Below the pieces are notes generated by a model that was not told the origin of the DNA, did not search any database, and saw nothing but the letters and a program-made list of their open reading frames with translations. Shown here piece after piece: positions 15,135 to 21,870 of a stretch of 34,325 bases of DNA; position 1 is the stretch's first letter, and each line of letters starts with the position of its first letter. The translations under genes and the position numbers were made by a program. This DNA is from an uncultured Pseudoflavonifractor sp. GTDB taxonomy: Bacteria; Bacillota; Clostridia; Oscillospirales; Oscillospiraceae. The stretch covers positions 1-34,325 of the forward strand of contig CANSYW010000019.1 of the NCBI GenBank assembly GCA_947651395.1, in the 5' to 3' direction.

Positions 15135-16817
15135 TCAGCCGGTGTAAGACTTTCCTGTCTCGATATAGACCTGCCCCTTTTCCTTGTCCCAGCCTACGTT
15201 GAAGCCCAGGACCCTGCCCAGATCCCGGAGCTTGAAGTAAGTGTAGCCGCCCCCCTTGTCGTCGGTGAGGAGGATGGCGGAGAGCTTCACCTCCCGGCCG
15301 TTGACCAGAAGGGTGGGCTCGCCGGCCCTGCCCTGCCGGTCGCCGGAATAGGGGGTGTGCATCTCGGAGCCGTTGGAGGTATAGGGCTGGCTGGTGAGGA
15401 TGGAGGTGTCGGCGGTCTGGGACCACTCCACCTGGAACTGGGAGGCCGAGCCGTTGATGGCAAAGGCGGCGTCCCGGAGCTTGACATAGTTGGTCTCGTA
15501 TCCCTTGGCGTCTTTCAGGGCATAGGCCTGGAAGGTGACCGTCTCCCCGTCCAGAAGTATGTCCTGAGTACGGGCGTAGGCGGTGACCGTCTGAACATAG
15601 GGGTCGGGTCTCTGGGGGGAAGGAGGGTCGGAGGGGGCGGGGGTGGGAAGACCGGAAGAACTTCCGCCGCCCTGGGCGGGGACGCCCAACTGACCGGAGG
15701 AGTTGCTGCCCCAGGTCATAAGAGACCCCTCCTTGAAGGCCAGAGAGAATTCGCCGCCGGCGACGGCACTCCGCACACCGGTGTCCAGCCGGGTGGGGAT
15801 GGAGACGGAGAGGAGGGGGGAGTCCCCCAGCTGACCGTACTGGTTTGAGCCCCAGCCCCAGAGGGAACCGTCCTCCTTGACGGCCAGGGCATGGCAGGCT
15901 CTGGAGGAGCCGCCGGCGCTCATCGAAGCCACCTTGTCCAGGATCTGGACCGGGGAGGTCTGGCAGAAGGTGGAGCTGGCCCCGGGACGCATAACGGCCA
16001 TGTTGCCGCTGCCGCCGTTGCCCAGCTGGACATATTGGTTATCGCCCCAGGCCCAGAGGGTGCCGTCGGTCTTCAGGGCCAGGGAGTAGGAGCGGCAGGC
16101 GCTGACGGCGGCCACGCCCTCCATAAGCTTCATGGGGGAGAGACAGTCTCCGATGACGTCGCCATCCGGCCGGCCCTGGGTGGGGGCGCCCAGCTGGCCG
16201 GCGAGATTGGCTCCCCAGACCCAGAGGGAGCCGTCGGTTTTCAGGGCCAGGGTGTGGGCCTCTCCGGCGCTCACCTGGGCCACGGAGTCCATCACCTTTA
16301 CCGGGCTGAGCTGATCCTGGGTCCCGCCGTTGCCCAGCTGCCCGCTGCGGTTGGCCCCCCAGGCCCAGAGAGAGCCGTCGGTCTGAATGGCCAGGGAATG
16401 GGAGGCTCCGGCGGCCGCGGCAGCCACATGATCCATGACCTTGACCGGGGCGGTGTGGGCGCTGTTGTCCCGGCTGCCTATGCCCAGCTGGCCGGAGGCG
16501 TTGTTGCCCCAGGCCCAGAGAGAGCCGTCGGCCTGCACGGCCAGGGAGTGGTTGGCTCCGGCGGCCGGGGCGGCGACCGAGTCCATGATCCGGACGGGGG
16601 CGGAGCGATCCGCCGTGCCGCCGTCTCCCAGCTGCCCCATGGCGTTGGCCCCCCAGGCCCAGAGAGAGCCGTCGGCTCTGACGGCCAGGATGTGACTGCT
16701 GCCGGCGGCGGCCAGATCAAAGGCGCCGGGGCTTTCCACCGCCCCCACGGGGAGGCTCAAGGCGCAGAACAGGGCGAGGGCGGTCAGGGAGACAAGAGAA
16801 TATTTTAAGGGTTTCAC
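15135..16817 (-). CDS. Secreted RCC1-repeat beta-propeller with C-terminal stalk-like domain
   Basis: The 560-residue protein starts with a signal peptide (about 1-26, hydrophobic core LVSLTALALFCALSL, likely cut after VGA). Seven RCC1-type repeats of about 45-60 residues follow (about 33-390), each with the pattern HxLAxxxDGSLWAWGxNxxGQLG, enough for one seven-bladed propeller. After a Pro/Ser-rich linker comes a C-terminal region (about 410-555) with two similar segments (TNYVKLRDAAFAI and YTYFKLRDLGRVLGFNVGW) like the copper-amine-oxidase-N/stalk domain of Clostridial surface proteins. Function is unknown; a surface binding role is inferred. The GTG start is chosen for AGGAGGG upstream and the signal peptide. 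No sortase or S-layer motif is visible. Confidence 0.88.
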   Translation of the reverse strand: MKPLKYSLVSLTALALFCALSLPVGAVESPGAFDLAAAGSSHILAVRADGSLWAWGANAMGQLGDGGTADRSAPVRIMDSVAAPAAGANHSLAVQADGSLWAWGNNASGQLGIGSRDNSAHTAPVKVMDHVAAAAAGASHSLAIQTDGSLWAWGANRSGQLGNGGTQDQLSPVKVMDSVAQVSAGEAHTLALKTDGSLWVWGANLAGQLGAPTQGRPDGDVIGDCLSPMKLMEGVAAVSACRSYSLALKTDGTLWAWGDNQYVQLGNGGSGNMAVMRPGASSTFCQTSPVQILDKVASMSAGGSSRACHALAVKEDGSLWGWGSNQYGQLGDSPLLSVSIPTRLDTGVRSAVAGGEFSLAFKEGSLMTWGSNSSGQLGVPAQGGGSSSGLPTPAPSDPPSPQRPDPYVQTVTAYARTQDILLDGETVTFQAYALKDAKGYETNYVKLRDAAFAINGSASQFQVEWSQTADTSILTSQPYTSNGSEMHTPYSGDRQGRAGEPTLLVNGREVKLSAILLTDDKGGGYTYFKLRDLGRVLGFNVGWDKEKGQVYIETGKSYTG

Positions 16818-16849
16818 AGGGGTTCTCCCTCCTTTTGTCGGTTAAAATC

Positions 16850-16878
16850 ATTCTACCCCAGAACGCCCCGGATGGCAA
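16850..16878 (-). promoter_or_regulatory. Promoter of the RCC1 gene, embedded in a large palindrome
   Basis: On the minus strand TTGCCA (16873-16878), 17 bases and TAGAAT (16850-16855) lie about 33 bases upstream of the GTG. The -35 and the spacer fall inside the dyad at 16859-16910. Confidence 0.6.
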
Positions 16879-16910
16879 GGCCGATTTCGGCCTTCCTCCG
16901 GGGCGTTCTG
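16859..16910. repeat. Long nested inverted repeat at the RCC1 promoter
   Basis: An outer perfect 14-bp repeat, CAGAACGCCCCGGA (16859-16872) and TCCGGGGCGTTCTG (16897-16910), encloses an inner perfect 8-bp repeat, AAGGCCGA (16877-16884) and TCGGCCTT (16887-16894). Two bulges (T, C) and a GG/CC pair join them, giving about 24 paired bases. Neither strand has a following T tract, so it is not a typical terminator. It may be an operator dyad or a palindromic repeat unit. Confidence 0.8.
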
Positions 16911-17160
16911 CCGCCTTTGCGCCTCTGCTCCGAAGGGATGGCAGGAAAGAAAAAATTTTGTGAAAAACGCAGAGGAACGCGGCGGAGAAAAGGGTCGAAA
17001 CACAAGATATTGTGGGCGGAAAAGAAGGGAGTTCAATAAACTGTGGTTTGGTGGGCGAAAATAGTTACAAAGAGAAACAGAAAGACTTATTCCATACGAA
17101 AAAAGAAGAAAATCCATTGAAAAAAATTGGGGTTCCCCTGAAAAAAATGCAAAAGAAGTA
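16911..17160. other. AT-rich non-coding spacer before mraZ
   Basis: The 250 bases between the palindrome and the mraZ promoter are markedly more A-rich than their surroundings. No ORF with a ribosome-binding site, no clear promoter-terminator pair and no RNA family could be supported in it. Confidence 0.5.
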
Positions 17161-17189
17161 TTGCAATTTTGTTACAGACCCTTTATACT
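17161..17189 (+). promoter_or_regulatory. mraZ (dcw cluster) promoter
   Basis: TTGCAA (17161-17166), 17 bases and TATACT (17184-17189) form a good vegetative promoter. The start site would fall near 17196, immediately before the TGGAG repeats. Confidence 0.8.
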
Positions 17190-17199
17190 AAAAGCACAG

Positions 17200-17214
17200 T
17201 GGAGCAAAATGGAG
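17200..17214 (+). promoter_or_regulatory. Candidate MraZ operator (two TGGAG repeats)
   Basis: TGGAG occurs at 17200-17204 and again at 17210-17214, a period of exactly ten bases, one helical turn, just downstream of the predicted start site. MraZ is known to bind direct TGGGN-type repeats with that spacing upstream of its own gene. A further TGGGG at 17241 lies 31 bases on and belongs to the ribosome-binding site. Confidence 0.6.
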
Positions 17215-17254
17215 CATAAAGCCATAAAAAGACAGTAAAGTGGGGGGTGAGAGC

Positions 17255-17671
17255 ATGACAGGCACCTATGAACATTCCATCGACGCCAAGGGCAGGCTCT
17301 TTATCCCCGCCAAGCTTCGGGAAGAGCTGGGGGTGTCCTTTCACCTGGCCATGGGCGTGGACGCCTGTCTTGCCATCTATCCCCAGGAGACCTGGAACCG
17401 CTTCACCGAAAAGTTTGCCTCCCTGCCCATGAGCGTGTCCAAGTCCATGCGTACCCTCTTCGCCAACGCCGCCAAGTGTGAGCTGGACAGCCAGGGGCGT
17501 ATCGTGGTGCCCCAGAAGCTGCGCAAGTACGCCAATCTGGACAAGGACGTGGTCATCATCGGGGTCAGCGACCGGGCGGAGATCTGGGCGGCCGAGACCT
17601 GGAACGCCCAGGAAGAGGAGGAGATGACCCCGGAGAAGATGTCCGCCTGTATGGAGGCCCTGGGCTTCTGA
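17255..17671 (+). CDS. mraZ: Transcriptional regulator MraZ
   Basis: MraZ is an oligomeric DNA-binding protein that represses the dcw operon from its first gene. The 138-residue protein has two SpoVT-AbrB-like domains, seen as GRLFIPAKLREELG (about 14-27) and GRIVVPQKLRKYANL (about 82-96). The ATG at 17255 is preferred over a GTG at 17240, because the G-rich GGGGGGTGAG is the ribosome-binding site for it and the protein then starts MTGTYEHSIDAKGR, as the family does. Two TGGAG repeats at the predicted start site fit autoregulation. Its stop codon overlaps the rsmH start by one base (TGATG). Confidence 0.96.
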   Translation: MTGTYEHSIDAKGRLFIPAKLREELGVSFHLAMGVDACLAIYPQETWNRFTEKFASLPMSVSKSMRTLFANAAKCELDSQGRIVVPQKLRKYANLDKDVVIIGVSDRAEIWAAETWNAQEEEEMTPEKMSACMEALGF

Positions 17672-18606
17672 TGGAGGAATTTTCTCACAAGCCGGTGCTG
17701 CTGGAGGCGTGCATCGAGGGGCTGAACATCAAGCCTGACGGGATCTATGTGGACGGTACGTTGGGGCGGGCGGGCCATTCGGCCCGAATCGCCCAGACCC
17801 TTACCACCGGCCACCTCTATTGTATTGACCGGGATCAGGCCGCCATCGACGCAGCCGGGGAAAAGCTGAGGCCCTGGATGGACAGGGTGAAGCTCATCCA
17901 CGGGAACTTTACCGACCTGGCCCAGCTGCTCTCGGAGGCGGGGGCGCCGCCTGTGGACGGGATGCTCTTCGATTTTGGGGTATCCTCTCCTCAGCTGGAC
18001 GATCCCGCGAGAGGCTTTTCCTACATGCATGACGCCCCGCTGGATATGCGGATGGATCAAAGGGAACCCCTTACCGCCCGGACGGTGGTAAATGAGTGGC
18101 CCCAGGAGGAGCTGCGGCGCATTCTTTGGCAGTATGGCGAGGAGCGGTATGCCCCCGCCATTGCCCACGGCCTCGTCCGGGCAAGGGGACAAGCCCCCAT
18201 TGAGACCACGCTCCAACTGGTGGATGTGATCCGCTCCGCTCTTCCCGGCGCTGCCCTGCGGGAGAAGCAGCACCCCGCCAAACGCACCTTTCAGGCCATC
18301 CGCATCGCCGTCAATGACGAGCTCACCGCGGCGCGGCGGGTCATCGGTCAGGCGGTGCCCCTGCTGGCCCGGGGCGGCAGGCTGTGTATCATTACATTCC
18401 ACTCCCTGGAGGATCGGATCGTAAAGACCGGCTACGGGGAATATGTCAAGGGGTGCACCTGCCCGCCGGAGTTTCCGGTGTGTGTATGCGGGAAAAAGCC
18501 CAGCTTGAAGCTCATCAACAAAAAGCCCATCCTTCCCGATGAGGAAGAGTTGAAAGACAACCCCCGATCCCGCAGTGCCAAGCTGCGGATCGCGGAAAAG
18601 CTGTAA
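17671..18606 (+). CDS. rsmH: 16S rRNA (cytosine-1402-N4)-methyltransferase
   Basis: RsmH (MraW) methylates N4 of C1402 in 16S rRNA. The 311-residue protein begins HKPVLLEACIEGL, then has the SAM motif YVDGTLGRAGHS, where the family usually reads DGTLGGGGHS. DFGVSSPQLDDPARGFSY, MRMDQ, the helical insert with KRTFQAIRIAVNDEL, and the C-terminal ITFHSLEDRIVK follow. Its ATG overlaps the mraZ stop by one base; the ftsL-like gene follows after 49 bases. Confidence 0.97.
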   Translation: MEEFSHKPVLLEACIEGLNIKPDGIYVDGTLGRAGHSARIAQTLTTGHLYCIDRDQAAIDAAGEKLRPWMDRVKLIHGNFTDLAQLLSEAGAPPVDGMLFDFGVSSPQLDDPARGFSYMHDAPLDMRMDQREPLTARTVVNEWPQEELRRILWQYGEERYAPAIAHGLVRARGQAPIETTLQLVDVIRSALPGAALREKQHPAKRTFQAIRIAVNDELTAARRVIGQAVPLLARGGRLCIITFHSLEDRIVKTGYGEYVKGCTCPPEFPVCVCGKKPSLKLINKKPILPDEEELKDNPRSRSAKLRIAEKL

Positions 18607-18655
18607 CACAGAGAGACAGTAAAGACCTGCGCGGGGACGCGGAGAGGAGAACACC

Positions 18656-19198
18656 ATGGCAAGTGCCGTCAGACGGGGCAGTTATGACCCCTATCGCAAT
18701 CTCACATATTCCGCCTATGACGGTTCCGCCGCCCGCGTACTGGACGGGGAGGAGATCCTCCGCCCGGAGCCCCGGGTACGGCCCCGGCAGCAGGAGCTTG
18801 CCCGCCCCAAGGTGCACACACGGGAGGCGGGAAAGGTCTCCCTGTTTGCGGTGACCGGCTTTGCTGCGGTGGCGGTGCTGGCGGTGTTCATCATCATGAG
18901 CTATGTGCAGCTGTCCACCGTCTCCAGCGAGGTGGTGAGCCTGAGCAATGAGATGACCCGTCTCCAGAGTGAGGAGGCTGTCCTTCGGGCCCGGTACGAG
19001 CTGGCCTACGATGTGGGGGCCATTGAGAGCGCGGTCACCGCCGATGGCTCCATGAGCCGGCCCCAGCTGGGACAGATGGTTTATGTGGACATGACCGAGC
19101 CCGACAGCGTGGTGATCTACGACCAGCCCCAGGAGAGCGACGGCGGATTTCTGGAGGCCGTCCGGGAGATGGCGGACAATATTCTGGCATATTTTTGA
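18656..19198 (+). CDS. ftsL: FtsL/DivIC-type cell division protein
   Basis: The 180-residue protein is a bitopic membrane protein: a charged cytoplasmic N-terminus of about 60 residues, one transmembrane helix (about 63-83, SLFAVTGFAAVAVLAVFIIMSYV), then a short extracellular leucine-zipper-like coiled coil (VVSLSNEMTRLQSEEAVLRARYE). This layout and its place between rsmH and the class B PBP gene match FtsL, which with FtsB/DivIC and FtsQ activates septal wall synthesis. It is longer than typical FtsL at both ends. The assignment rests on topology and gene order, since FtsL sequences are poorly conserved. AGGAG lies upstream of the ATG. Confidence 0.75.
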   Translation: MASAVRRGSYDPYRNLTYSAYDGSAARVLDGEEILRPEPRVRPRQQELARPKVHTREAGKVSLFAVTGFAAVAVLAVFIIMSYVQLSTVSSEVVSLSNEMTRLQSEEAVLRARYELAYDVGAIESAVTADGSMSRPQLGQMVYVDMTEPDSVVIYDQPQESDGGFLEAVREMADNILAYF

Positions 19199-19244
19199 GC
19201 GGCCGGCCATAGATTGCCTTGAGACCGGAACAGAAAGAGAAAAA

Positions 19245-19263
19245 GCGCCGCCCTGGGCGGCGC
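19245..19263 (+). other. Compact GC hairpin between ftsL and spoVD
   Basis: GCGCCGC-CCTGG-GCGGCGC forms a stable 7-bp stem with no U-tract. It lies directly before the longer 16-bp stem at 19271-19304, so the 129-base spacer holds two tandem hairpins inside the operon. Confidence 0.6.
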
Positions 19264-19270
19264 GAAAGGT

Positions 19271-19304
19271 GAGGGCGTAAGAAAAGAACTTTTCTTACGC
19301 CCTC
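19271..19304 (+). promoter_or_regulatory. Perfect 16-bp intra-operon stem before spoVD
   Basis: GAGGGCGTAAGAAAAG (19271-19286) and CTTTTCTTACGCCCTC (19289-19304) are exactly complementary with two bases between. It ends ten bases before the spoVD ribosome-binding site. No T tract follows, so it is not an intrinsic terminator; an mRNA-stabilising 5' stem, RNase III site or protein-bound leader is possible. Confidence 0.75.
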
Positions 19305-19327
19305 CTGTGATGAAAGGGGAGAAAACC

Positions 19328-21739
19328 ATGGATCACCGTCCGGATCGACGGAAGGAGCCGGATCGCTCCGCTCAGGACCGCAAGGCCAATCGCACCATCC
19401 TGATCCGCACCCTGGTACTGATGCTGGTCTTCGGCGTGGCGGCCTTTGCTCCCCTCTTCTTCCGGCTCTATGATATCCAGATCAGACAGCACAATGATTT
19501 TCAGGAGCGGGCCATTCAGCAGCAGACCATGGACAATGCGGTCTCGGCCAACCGGGGCAAGATCAAGGACGCCAACGGAAAGGTGCTGGCCCGGTCGGCC
19601 ACGGTGTACGACGTGATCTTTTCCCCCAACGACTTTGTAAAGGTACAGGAACTCTGGGAGGAGACCTATACCGACAGCAAGGGAAACGTGCTCTCGGGGA
19701 AGAAGGACTATTATCCCAGGCCGGAGGCGGAGACGGTGGCTCAGGCCCTGGCTGAGATACTGGGAAAGGATCCGGAGCGGATCCTGAAAAGCGTCGAGAA
19801 GACGGGCAGCTACTATGAGGTGCTGGCCAACCGGGTGGAGAGCGAGACGGTGGAGGCCCTTCGGGAGCTGATCCGGGAGCAGCACCTGTCCAACAGTCTG
19901 GTGCTCAATCCCACCAGCAAGCGTTATTACACCTATGGCTCCCTGGCTGCCCAGGTCATCGGCTGGGTGAACTGGAAAAACGACAACAAGGGCGCCTGGG
20001 GTATGGAGGCCCTCTATGAGGAGGAGCTGGCCGGTCACACGGGCCGTGTGGTCACCGCCAAGAACGGCCGGGGCCGGGAGATGCGCTACTCCTTCCAGGA
20101 CTACTATGACGCCACCGACGGCAACGATCTGAACCTGACTCTGGACGCCACCATCCAGCTCTACTGTGAGCGGATCCTGGAAAAGGGGATCGAGATGTTT
20201 GAGGTTCAGGAGGGCGGCTTCGTCATCGCCATGGATCCCAAGACGGGGGCCATTAAGGCCTGGGCCAACTCCCCCGGCTATAATCTCAACGATCCCTGGG
20301 CGGTGGTGGATCCGGTGCTGAGCCAGTACCTGACCGCTGTGCAGGAGGATCCCGCCTCCAATGAGGAAGCCTACAACACCGCCCTGGGCCAGATGCAGAA
20401 CAAGCAGTGGCGCAACAAGGCCATCAATGACACCTACGAGCCCGGCTCCACCTTTAAGTCCATGGTACTGGCCGCCGCCTTGGAGGAGGGGGTAGTCAAC
20501 GAAAACTCCACCTTCTACTGTCCCGGCTTTTACGTGGTGGGGGAGAGCAGGATCAGCTGTTCCAAGAAGGACGGCCACGGCAGCCAGGATCTGGCCAAGG
20601 CGGTGGCCAACTCCTGCAATCCCGCCTTTATGATGATCGGGCAGGCCCTGGGGGCCGAGAAGTTCTACAACTATCTGGAGGATTTCGGCTTCCTGGAGAA
20701 GACCGGCATCGACATGCAGGGCGAGGAGAACAGCGTGGTCTGGGATCGGAAGAAGTTTACCGCCCCCAGCACCCAGCAGAACACCTACCTGGCCACCGCC
20801 TCCTTTGGCCAGGGCATGCAGGTCACCCCCATCCAGCTCATCACCGCGGCCTCTGCCGTCATCAACGGCGGCCACCTGATGCAGCCCTATGTGATGGAGT
20901 CCATCACCGATCCCGACGGCAACGTCATCCGCAAAAATGAGCCCACCGAGGTCCGGCAGGTGGTCAGCGAGGAGACCTCGGCGCGCTGCCGCACCATTCT
21001 GGAGGGCGTGGTGGACGGCGGTACCGGCAAGCGGGCCTATGTCCCCGGCTACCGGGTGGGCGGCAAGACCGGCTCCTCCGAGACCCTGGAGAGCCGCCGG
21101 GGTATCGACCACACCATCGTCTCCTTCCTGGGCTTTGCCCCGGCGGACGATCCTCAGATCGTGGTGCTGCTCATGTACGACAAGCCCAAGCCCGCCTCTC
21201 CCGGCAGCAACCTGACCTCCCGTGACTTCTACATCTCCGGCGGCAACATGGCCGCCATGATGGCCGGTGAGCTGATGGAGGATATCCTGGCCCACATGGG
21301 GGTGGAGCGGCACTACTCCGACGCGGAAAAGGCCATGATCGACGTGACGGTGCCCAATCTGGTGGGACAGACCGCCCAGATCGGACAGGAGGCCGCCGTG
21401 GGCGCGGGCTTCGGCGTGCGCACCGTGGGGGAGGGGGATACCGTCACTGCCCAGATTCCCGTAGGCGGTGCCAACATCCCCAGCGGCAGTGAGATCGTGC
21501 TCTATTTCGGGGAGGAGAAGCCCACCGATCTGGTCAATGTCCCCGACGTCCGGGGCCAGAGCGCCGAACGGGCCCAGCAGACCCTGGCCCAGGTGGGGCT
21601 CTACCTGAAGGTGGGGGGCAACAGCAACTACATGTCCAAGGAGGCCATCGTGGCCGGCCAGTCCATCAACGTGGGCACCAGCGTGGAGCGGGGCACTGTG
21701 GTGGAATGCCAGTTCTCGGATAATACTATGACCGATTAA
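19328..21739 (+). CDS. spoVD: Class B penicillin-binding protein with two PASTA domains (SpoVD/FtsI family)
   Basis: A monofunctional transpeptidase that crosslinks peptidoglycan together with a SEDS polymerase. The 803-residue protein has a cytoplasmic basic N-terminus, one transmembrane helix (about 29-51), a PBP dimerisation domain (about 60-240) and a transpeptidase domain with STFK (374-377, nucleophile Ser374), SCN (429-431) and KTG (580-582). Two C-terminal PASTA domains follow (about 672-731 and 734-801). PASTA repeats and the neighbouring SpoVE-like gene fit SpoVD, but vegetative PBP2B/FtsI has the same layout; from sequence alone the two cannot be separated. The ATG at 19328 has AAGGGGAG in front; earlier in-frame starts would run into that site. 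Confidence 0.92.
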   Translation: MDHRPDRRKEPDRSAQDRKANRTILIRTLVLMLVFGVAAFAPLFFRLYDIQIRQHNDFQERAIQQQTMDNAVSANRGKIKDANGKVLARSATVYDVIFSPNDFVKVQELWEETYTDSKGNVLSGKKDYYPRPEAETVAQALAEILGKDPERILKSVEKTGSYYEVLANRVESETVEALRELIREQHLSNSLVLNPTSKRYYTYGSLAAQVIGWVNWKNDNKGAWGMEALYEEELAGHTGRVVTAKNGRGREMRYSFQDYYDATDGNDLNLTLDATIQLYCERILEKGIEMFEVQEGGFVIAMDPKTGAIKAWANSPGYNLNDPWAVVDPVLSQYLTAVQEDPASNEEAYNTALGQMQNKQWRNKAINDTYEPGSTFKSMVLAAALEEGVVNENSTFYCPGFYVVGESRISCSKKDGHGSQDLAKAVANSCNPAFMMIGQALGAEKFYNYLEDFGFLEKTGIDMQGEENSVVWDRKKFTAPSTQQNTYLATASFGQGMQVTPIQLITAASAVINGGHLMQPYVMESITDPDGNVIRKNEPTEVRQVVSEETSARCRTILEGVVDGGTGKRAYVPGYRVGGKTGSSETLESRRGIDHTIVSFLGFAPADDPQIVVLLMYDKPKPASPGSNLTSRDFYISGGNMAAMMAGELMEDILAHMGVERHYSDAEKAMIDVTVPNLVGQTAQIGQEAAVGAGFGVRTVGEGDTVTAQIPVGGANIPSGSEIVLYFGEEKPTDLVNVPDVRGQSAERAQQTLAQVGLYLKVGGNSNYMSKEAIVAGQSINVGTSVERGTVVECQFSDNTMTD

Positions 21740-21753
21740 AAAAAGAAAAAGGG

Positions 21754-21865
21754 GAGCCCCACAAAAGCGACCTTCAGCTTTTGCGGGGAGAGGACGAGCG
21801 ACGGAATGAGCGAGTTTTCCCGCTTGCGGGGAAACGAGGGATATGAAGTTTGTGAGGACGAGGTG
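21754..21865 (+). repeat. Structured spacer element, copy 1 (before murE)
   Basis: The element begins with a hairpin: CCCC (21757), one mismatch, CAAAAGC, an 8-base loop, GCTTTTG, a mismatch and GGGG (to 21788). GAGAGGACGAGCG follows, then a second stem TTTCCCGC-TT-GCGGGGAAA, and GAAGTTTGTGA-GGACGAGGTG. The last GAGGTG serves as murE ribosome-binding site. A diverged copy with the same order of parts lies before spoVE (24421-24532). Confidence 0.7.
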
Positions 21866-21870
21866 TTCGT

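Noticed and set aside
15590-16730. Repeated DNA segments that might look like a CRISPR or tandem repeat array
   Set aside because: The units are about 135-180 bases, diverged and in frame; they encode RCC1 repeats.
19245-19304. Tandem hairpins before spoVD taken as a transcription terminator
   Set aside because: No T tract follows either stem, and the downstream genes continue the same cluster.
19314-19321. Eight-base match between the small RNA (TTCTCCCC) and the spoVD ribosome-binding site (GGGGAGAA)
   Set aside because: Any C-rich seed matches many Shine-Dalgarno sites; eight bases are not enough to name a target.
19295-21313. A 672-codon minus-strand open frame opposite spoVD
   Set aside because: The plus-strand protein has all PBP motifs in order; the antisense frame has low-complexity composition and no start signals.
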